Origin: an uncultured Fidelibacterota bacterium
GTDB lineage: Bacteria; Fidelibacterota; Marinisomatia; Marinisomatales; UBA1611
Length of the DNA stretch: 20,911 nt
Assembly (NCBI GenBank): GCA_937893835.1
Contig: CALCSS010000069.1
Span: forward strand, 1-20,911
Direction of reading: 5' to 3'
Of this stretch, positions 15,994 through 20,911 are shown piece by piece. Positions within the stretch are counted from its first letter, which is position 1, and each line of letters opens with the position of its first letter. A program made the translations under genes and the position numbers. The notes below the pieces were generated by a model, which saw only the letters and a program-made list of their open reading frames with translations, was not told the origin of the DNA and did no database searches.

Positions 15994-16764
15994 TTGAAAC
16001 ATATAAGACCAATTTTTATTATTACCTTGCTTCTGCCATTGTTGAATGGGCAGGATGATAGTACTAGGGCTGTGGAATGGGGTTATCTTGACTCATTGGC
16101 AGGTGTGTATTATTTTGATGAGGTCCCCTACACCGGACCTGTGGTCAAACAGCTGGACATAGGCCTGATGGCAGGGGAGTTCAAAGATGGGATAAAGCAT
16201 GGGCTCTGGCAGACCTTGAATCAGATAGGTGATCCAATCATGATCGGTCATTTTGATAAAGGTAAAAAGCATGGCGCATTTGAACAGTGGTATGATGATG
16301 GTGCCTCTAGGCATCGGGAATTGATAGCAGCATTCGACCAAGATAAATACATTGGTAAATATAGAGAGTGGTATGAGAGTGGTAAAAGGTCGATCTGGGG
16401 TTTTTATATAAAGGGCAAGGAAGAGGGTAGATACATTGAGTGGTATCCAAATGGTAAGAAGGCCCTAAAAGCGAAGTTCATCAATGGTGACCCAGATGGG
16501 TGGTATAGAGAGTGGCATTCAAATGGTAAGAAGGCTCTAAAGATCAAATACAAAAATGGTAAAGAGAATGGTCCTTGGATCCAGTGGTATCCAAATGGCA
16601 AGAAGGAAATGAAAATGAACTATGTCAATGGTGTGCCAAGAGGTAGGGCCAAATTCTGGTTCCCTGATGGTTCACTCAGAGGAGAGGGCATAGTCAGGAA
16701 TGAGGTTCCAGGAGGTGGCTGGATCCTTATGGATCCTGAGGGAAATAAAAAGGTTTATAAATAA
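15994..16764 (+). CDS. Secreted MORN-repeat protein
   Basis: The product has 256 residues. Residues 1-19 are a signal peptide with likely cleavage G19|Q20, so it acts in the periplasm or at the outer membrane. The rest is a run of MORN_2-type repeats of the form EWYPNGKK-x(n)-NG(K/D)xxG. The last five are exactly 24 residues apart. MORN repeats are structural beta modules; their bacterial partners are mostly unknown. Database entries sometimes call such proteins YwqK-family antitoxins, but there is no toxin partner here and it is exported. The TTG start is forced: an in-frame TAG lies at 15982-15984, and later methionines would remove the signal peptide. No Shine-Dalgarno is visible. A CATAAT at 15977-15982, only 11 nt upstream, raises the possibility of a near-leaderless transcript. 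It is probably monocistronic, bounded by terminators on both sides. Confidence 0.8.
   Translation: MKHIRPIFIITLLLPLLNGQDDSTRAVEWGYLDSLAGVYYFDEVPYTGPVVKQLDIGLMAGEFKDGIKHGLWQTLNQIGDPIMIGHFDKGKKHGAFEQWYDDGASRHRELIAAFDQDKYIGKYREWYESGKRSIWGFYIKGKEEGRYIEWYPNGKKALKAKFINGDPDGWYREWHSNGKKALKIKYKNGKENGPWIQWYPNGKKEMKMNYVNGVPRGRAKFWFPDGSLRGEGIVRNEVPGGGWILMDPEGNKKVYK
16369..16728 (+). repeat. Tandem 72-bp repeat encoding MORN units
   Basis: TGG codons of the repeat core fall at 16369, 16441, 16513, 16585 and 16657, each exactly 72 bp (24 codons) apart; an earlier unit at 16288 is 81 bp upstream. The units at 16441, 16513 and 16585 still share near-identical DNA around the Asn-Gly-Lys-Lys codons, pointing to fairly recent duplication. 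Confidence 0.8.
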
Positions 16765-16791
16765 AAAAGCCCCTCGTCGAGGGGCTTTTTT
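16763..16791. terminator. Bidirectional intrinsic terminator between convergent genes
   Basis: GCCCCTCG (16769-16776) pairs perfectly with CGAGGGGC (16778-16785). Six A's precede the stem and six T's follow it, so the hairpin works as an intrinsic terminator on either strand. It starts in the stop codon of the plus-strand MORN gene and lies 28 nt beyond the stop of the minus-strand gene that ends at 16819. Confidence 0.9.
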
Positions 16792-16818
16792 ATTTATCTA
16801 TTATATTCTAATTCTATT

Positions 16819-17268
16819 TTATTTATAAAACTTTGCCCATTTTGACTCTGGAGCAATGGCAAGTAACTCCTTCTCATATTCCCTGGCCTTTGAGTTGTCC
16901 TCAAGTTTTTTATAGATCTGGATCACGTAGTGTGTGACCTCAGGTATCTTTTCGTGGTCTGGAGTTTTTTCCTTTAACGTGGTCAAGGTATTTAGCAGTT
17001 TCCCAAGAGCCTTGTTCAACTCAACCTTACTAGGACCTTTCATAGACTGCCTATAATAGAGGTGATGCAGGGCCTCATCCTCAGCCTCAGCACCACGTAC
17101 ACCAGCCACTGCCGTTACTTTTTCGACCTCGTATCCAGCGTCTGCAACGCTCTCAATGTCATTCCAGACAGTATTATCCCACATTGCATCCAGGTCAAGC
17201 TCATCGTCATCCTGTGACCAGACAAAGGCCATAAGGAAAGGTATGAGAATTAATTTCTTTTTCATCAT
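16819..17268 (-). CDS. Small secreted alpha-helical protein, function unknown
   Basis: The 149-residue product starts with a signal peptide (MMKKK then a hydrophobic core) with likely cleavage S18|Q19, followed by a very acidic stretch (QDDDELDLDAMWDN). The remainder is predicted helical. The final part (YVIQIYKKLEDNSKAREYEKELLAIAPESKWAKFY) resembles one TPR helix pair of the kind found in outer-membrane assembly lipoproteins, though there is no lipobox cysteine. The gene is last in the minus-strand operon, 19 nt after the barrel-transglutaminase-TPR gene, so it probably serves the same envelope complex. I do not recognise the family. No clear Shine-Dalgarno was seen, and either of the two adjacent ATG codons could be the start. 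Confidence 0.7.
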   Translation of the reverse strand: MMKKKLILIPFLMAFVWSQDDDELDLDAMWDNTVWNDIESVADAGYEVEKVTAVAGVRGAEAEDEALHHLYYRQSMKGPSKVELNKALGKLLNTLTTLKEKTPDHEKIPEVTHYVIQIYKKLEDNSKAREYEKELLAIAPESKWAKFYK

Positions 17269-17287
17269 ATGCCAAATTTAAGCAAAA

Positions 17288-20020
17288 TTAATCGAATTTA
17301 TCAAATTTTGGTGTGCTATCGCCCATACTCTCGATGAAGTCAAGTTGAGTGACAAGCTCGGGCTTTGCCTTTTTCACTTGCTCATAATATTCCATGGCCT
17401 CATCATATTTGTACATTCTATATAGAGCGACAGCCAGATTGACCTTATAGTCCATTTCCTTTTGATCGTTGTTTATTGCCTTCTTGAAGTAATCGATTGC
17501 CATGGAATAGTTCCCAAGTCGGGCAAAGGTGATTCCCACGGTATTATCACTCCTGGCTCTTTGTTTTCTGAAGTCAACCTTCTTGATGTCCTCTGGCTCT
17601 AGGTCTTGGGGTGCTTCCTTTAATTCAACAAGGCCTTTTGTTGATCCTTCAGCAAGTTCAGCCTCTAGGTCATCTGAGATCTTGAGTGTAGGTCCATCAG
17701 TCGGACCAGCGATACTAGCCTTCGCCGCGCCAAACACCTTGTCCAATTTTCCCGCGAACATAGGGTCGATCATGACAACCTCATCATATTTTTGTTTTGC
17801 CAGTCCCTTGTTCCCAAGCATGAATTGTGAGATCGCGATGTTCAACATGAAACCAGCATGCTCACCAGCCTGTTGGATCGCCTCTTCATAAAACTCAATG
17901 GCCTTGGTATACTCTTCCGTTTTGGTATAGCAGACACCCAGGGTATTGATCGCGTCAGGAAAGATAGGATTCATATTGATGGCTGTCTCGAGCATCTCGA
18001 TAGCTTCCTTATACCTCTTGAACTCCATATATTTTACACCTGCATCATAATAATCCTCAGCAGCGATCAATTGACTACCAACAGAATTATAGACGATCTG
18101 CTCAAGCCACATACCATATTGTTTGATGTCTTCTTTCAAAAGGTCATTGATCCCGTCAATGGTCGGCATGGGCATGTCGGGGGTGATGTGTGAACCAGCG
18201 AGGTATTTTGCAGAGGCCTCTTTCACGGATATCTCATTCACATAATTCTCTGCTTTCATCTCATTATATTTTAACGATCCCTGTTTCCATGCTGAGAAGA
18301 ACGGTTTCCCAACTAGCGTTGCCTCGATCGGTATCCAGACCTTATCATTCAAGACCACGACCTCATTCTCATCCAAAAAATATTTACTGACATCATCAGG
18401 TTTTATACCACTGTCGAACATTAGAAAGATATGTCCCGCGCCTGGTTTGAAGACGTCCAAGAACATTGTCTCTATACCAAGATTGGCCAAGAGTGAACCA
18501 TATAGGGCGGTGAGGTCATCACAGTCACCGATCTTATCTCTTAACATGTCACCCGGATATTTCACTGTATCGAAGGCAGATTTGTCATCGGCAATATCCA
18601 AGAATGGAGTCTCTAGATCGATGTTGTATACAAGTCCATGTGTCCCCAGTGCATCATAGAGGATGATCCCACGTCCTAGATTACTCCTTCCAAAATAGTC
18701 ATTAAGGACCGGGGTAAAGTACTGAATGAAATTTCTAGCGAATTTGTCCACGACAGCATCAGCAGGAGTTACATAACATGCGATCATGTCAGGGTTGCTC
18801 CAGGTGAGTTTTCCCTTGCCCAAGACGTAGGATGATTCCATCTTCTTCTGAGCTAATTTTTCTTCCCCTCCTTGTTTGTAGGTTACCTTCACCTCTGGCT
18901 GGACCAAGTTGTCAAAGGTTGCCTTTTTCGATGTTAGTACATCGCTGCTGAAGGAGACACCAATATCATATTCTTCATCTGATTTTGGAGGGAGAGTGAC
19001 AGATTCAGAGTGAGGATTGTCCATCATGGTGGGAACGAACAGCGAGACATCAACTGGGAGATCCGCGTCAGAGATATTCTTCAATCCTACTTTCACAAAT
19101 GGCTCTGACTCATAGTAACGATGTAGTGAGCGGAATATGGGATTATGGGCCACTGCTGTTTTTGTTATGCTCACAACCGCTGGACTTAGTTGTAGTGCTA
19201 ACGTGATACGATGTGTTGGTTCCAGGTATGGGTGAGACTCGTATCCATACTCCATGACGATCGTTTTAAATTTTATTGATATACCTGCTGATGGCACCAT
19301 CAACTTTTCTTCACCGCTCATGTCTTGCTGGACTCCAGCCCTGAAGCTGACCCGACTTGCCAAGATGTATTCAGCACCAAGGTGAAATCGGTCGCCAAGG
19401 TCACCTGCGATTGTTAGTCCATTGAAAGGCATGTAGCTGATCCCTAACTTGAATGCCTGTCCCAATATGGTCTCAGTGGTCTTGTCCTTGTAGGATACGG
19501 ATGTCCCTCCTAGATCATAAAGACCTAGCCCTAATTTTAGATTTTTCAATGGCTGTATCAGAAATCCTGCATCATAGCCGATCCCAGAGCTCTTTCCATA
19601 TGATGCCTCATCCAAGAGCATGTCCCTCATGAGATATTTGAGCGTAAGGCCGAACGAGAATAGTTTGTTTGGCTGTACCCCAACCGCAAAATTCAGTTTG
19701 TTCTCTCCATAAGACAGTTCATCATCATCATAGCCAATGTTAGACCAGTCAAACCCAAGAGCCACACGATCTGAAAAGGGTTTTACGAAACCCACATAGG
19801 ACTGAGTGATCCCCATGTTATATAGGTTAGCATATGTGGATGTGAACTCGGTCCTACGAAGCCCTGGAAGCCCAGCAGGATTCCATGTGATGGCATTTGC
19901 ATCATCTGCAACAGCGATGAATGCCCCCCCCATGCTAAGTGGACGGGTCCCTATGAACAACTGGTCATATTGAGCCGTGGCAAGTGAGACAATGAAAAGA
20001 AAGGGAGTCAAATATCTCAT
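17288..20020 (-). CDS. Outer-membrane PorV/PorQ-like barrel fused to transglutaminase-like and TPR domains
   Basis: The product has 910 residues. A signal peptide (1-16, likely cut A16|Q17) is followed by a PorV/PorQ/UPF0164-type beta-barrel at about 17-285; its hallmark is GTRPLSMGGAFIAVADDANA at 24-43, followed by WNPAG. A beta-rich linker (about 300-400) leads to a transglutaminase-like domain with a complete candidate triad: Cys500 in GDCDDLTALYG, His530 in GHIFLMF and Glu566 in WIPIEAT, where Asp is more usual. TPR repeats occupy about 655-755 and 825-895, with a charged, less ordered stretch between. The barrel should sit in the outer membrane, with TPRs probably periplasmic. In type IX secretion PorV receives substrates and the cysteine peptidase PorU processes them, so a single chain with a barrel and a papain-like domain could have a similar job; this is speculative. 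It overlaps the upstream gene by 4 nt (ATGA). Confidence 0.82.
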   Translation of the reverse strand: MRYLTPFLFIVSLATAQYDQLFIGTRPLSMGGAFIAVADDANAITWNPAGLPGLRRTEFTSTYANLYNMGITQSYVGFVKPFSDRVALGFDWSNIGYDDDELSYGENKLNFAVGVQPNKLFSFGLTLKYLMRDMLLDEASYGKSSGIGYDAGFLIQPLKNLKLGLGLYDLGGTSVSYKDKTTETILGQAFKLGISYMPFNGLTIAGDLGDRFHLGAEYILASRVSFRAGVQQDMSGEEKLMVPSAGISIKFKTIVMEYGYESHPYLEPTHRITLALQLSPAVVSITKTAVAHNPIFRSLHRYYESEPFVKVGLKNISDADLPVDVSLFVPTMMDNPHSESVTLPPKSDEEYDIGVSFSSDVLTSKKATFDNLVQPEVKVTYKQGGEEKLAQKKMESSYVLGKGKLTWSNPDMIACYVTPADAVVDKFARNFIQYFTPVLNDYFGRSNLGRGIILYDALGTHGLVYNIDLETPFLDIADDKSAFDTVKYPGDMLRDKIGDCDDLTALYGSLLANLGIETMFLDVFKPGAGHIFLMFDSGIKPDDVSKYFLDENEVVVLNDKVWIPIEATLVGKPFFSAWKQGSLKYNEMKAENYVNEISVKEASAKYLAGSHITPDMPMPTIDGINDLLKEDIKQYGMWLEQIVYNSVGSQLIAAEDYYDAGVKYMEFKRYKEAIEMLETAINMNPIFPDAINTLGVCYTKTEEYTKAIEFYEEAIQQAGEHAGFMLNIAISQFMLGNKGLAKQKYDEVVMIDPMFAGKLDKVFGAAKASIAGPTDGPTLKISDDLEAELAEGSTKGLVELKEAPQDLEPEDIKKVDFRKQRARSDNTVGITFARLGNYSMAIDYFKKAINNDQKEMDYKVNLAVALYRMYKYDEAMEYYEQVKKAKPELVTQLDFIESMGDSTPKFDKFD

Positions 20021-20911
20021 CGGTTCAAGACCCCTACCGTAGTCCTTAGGATACCATCTTCCTTTTCCAAGGTCACGATGTACAGTCCACTTGGAACGAT
20101 ATCACCATTTGAATCCGTTCCATCCCAGTTCATTACCTGATGACCTGGTTGAGATGAAAAACCAGGCCTTATAATTTTTTTCAAGCGTCCCGATAGATTG
20201 AAGATCCTTGCGGTTACTTCCTCTGATCGGTCAAGTGAGTATATTATGTTTGTCTCTGTGAATTCAAAGACTGAGCCTGAGCCACCAGGTGAGAATATTC
20301 GTGGTTGACAAACAATTGTCTCCACGTCAATGGAATCAGCCATGAGAGTCGTATCCATCGTTACAAATGCACCGTAAGTACCAAATGTATCTATCTGGAC
20401 CTGCATGTATGAGTTCCCACTCACTGATATTTGTGAACCGCCCATCTTGAGAACAGGTAACAGACCAGTGATCGAGGTATCGACCATGCCTATGAATGGG
20501 GTCATTCCAGAATCGGGCATAGCGATCCATTCCCCATTCAGATCAGCGCATGCGATCTCATTTTCACAATTCAAGTTGAAATATTGATTAAGTGATTCTG
20601 TGATCAAGCAGGTACTATCTGGAAAGCCTATCCTGAGTATGCCTGGTTTATCGAGAGACTGTTCAAATGGCTTGATGTCATATAGATCAGAGATCAAATA
20701 TGTTATCCCACGATCAACCTCGTAGATGTATGAACTTGAATCTGGAGGTACATTTTGGCTAGTGATCGATACTGAGATGTCTCCTGACACTGCGTTCTGA
20801 GGTAGAAGAATGCTCACATGTCCGTCCTCACTGATCGCAGTTCCACCGAATTGTGATATGATGCTCTCAGGTGTCTTGAATATGGATGCAGGCTCCATCT
20901 TATTCTGTCGG
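20017..20911 (-). CDS. Secreted ZU5-like / FlgD-Ig protein, C-terminal part (N-terminus beyond right edge)
   Basis: The frame is open to the window edge: the 13 nt upstream of the ATG at 20898 contain no in-frame stop, and that ATG is not followed by a signal peptide. So 20898 is probably an internal methionine and the gene is 5'-partial. Numbering from that methionine, residues about 15-100 resemble a ZU5 domain (GGTAISEDGHVSILLPQNAV, then GDISVSI). A beta-rich region follows, then PRIFSPGGSG and a FlgD-like Ig tail (about 205-293: FNLSGRLKKI, NWDGTDSNGDIVPSGLYIV). Tails of this type end exported proteins in FCB bacteria. It is likely an exported surface or periplasmic protein, translationally coupled to the barrel-transglutaminase gene through the 4-nt overlap at 20017-20020. 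Its specific function is unknown. The operon promoter lies outside the window. Confidence 0.78.
   Translation of the reverse strand, partial: RQNKMEPASIFKTPESIISQFGGTAISEDGHVSILLPQNAVSGDISVSITSQNVPPDSSSYIYEVDRGITYLISDLYDIKPFEQSLDKPGILRIGFPDSTCLITESLNQYFNLNCENEIACADLNGEWIAMPDSGMTPFIGMVDTSITGLLPVLKMGGSQISVSGNSYMQVQIDTFGTYGAFVTMDTTLMADSIDVETIVCQPRIFSPGGSGSVFEFTETNIIYSLDRSEEVTARIFNLSGRLKKIIRPGFSSQPGHQVMNWDGTDSNGDIVPSGLYIVTLEKEDGILRTTVGVLNR

Noticed and set aside
15994..16764. MORN-repeat protein as an antitoxin of a toxin-antitoxin pair (YwqK-type naming)
   Set aside because: It has a signal peptide, terminators on both sides and no neighbouring toxin-like gene.
20017..20898. A complete 293-residue gene starting at the ATG at 20898
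   Set aside because: The frame stays open to the window edge, there is no signal peptide after this ATG although the protein has an export-type tail, and no ribosome-binding site is visible; it is treated as the end of a longer gene.

Overview
The window reads as chromosomal DNA of a free-living, probably marine, Gram-negative bacterium of the Fibrobacteres-Chlorobi-Bacteroidetes (FCB) group. Neomarinimicrobiota (SAR406/Marinimicrobia) is the best guess. The grounds are a C-terminal export/sorting domain with the NYPNPFNP motif, a PorV/PorQ-type outer-membrane barrel, many secreted proteins with a Gln right after the predicted signal-peptide cleavage site, FlgD-like Ig tails, and moderate-to-low GC. 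The lineage is inferred, because no rRNA or other marker gene is present.

Layout: (1) 1-870, minus strand: the N-terminal part of a secreted beta-helix protein that runs off the left edge. (2) 871-1053: an AT-rich divergent promoter region with a perfect 14-bp palindrome. (3) 1054-11760, plus strand: a tight six-gene mannoside-utilisation operon. Its genes are a GH2 beta-mannosidase, an SGNH/GDSL esterase, an AmpG/PAT-type MFS transporter, a secreted CBM9-like protein, an SSS-family sodium symporter and a GH38 alpha-mannosidase. Spacings are 26 nt, a 4-nt overlap, 12 nt, a 4-nt overlap and 3 nt. (4) 11884-15888, plus: a large modular surface protein with a C-type lectin domain carrying the EPN and WND motifs, a beta-helix, an FN3-like module and a T9SS-type sorting tail, followed by an intrinsic terminator. 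(5) 15994-16764, plus: a secreted MORN-repeat protein, ending at a bidirectional terminator. (6) 16819-20911, minus: a three-gene operon, in transcription order a ZU5/FlgD-like exported protein (5' end outside the window), an unusual fusion of PorV-like barrel, transglutaminase-like domain and TPRs, and a small secreted protein.

How the genes may work together: both mannosidases and the esterase lack signal peptides, so hydrolysis is predicted in the cytoplasm after two inner-membrane transporters bring in glycosides or sugars. The CBM9-like protein and the EPN-lectin adhesin would act outside the inner membrane, perhaps holding mannose-containing glycans at the surface. A beta-mannosidase together with a GH38 enzyme of the cytosolic MAN2C1/Ams1 type fits complete breakdown of high-mannose N-glycan-like oligosaccharides or mixed mannans. 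No endo-acting enzyme, SusC/SusD pair or regulator is in the window. The right-hand operon looks like cell-envelope or export machinery.

No stretch longer than 300 bases lacks a gene. I saw no tRNA, rRNA, CRISPR array, insertion sequence, integrase or riboswitch.
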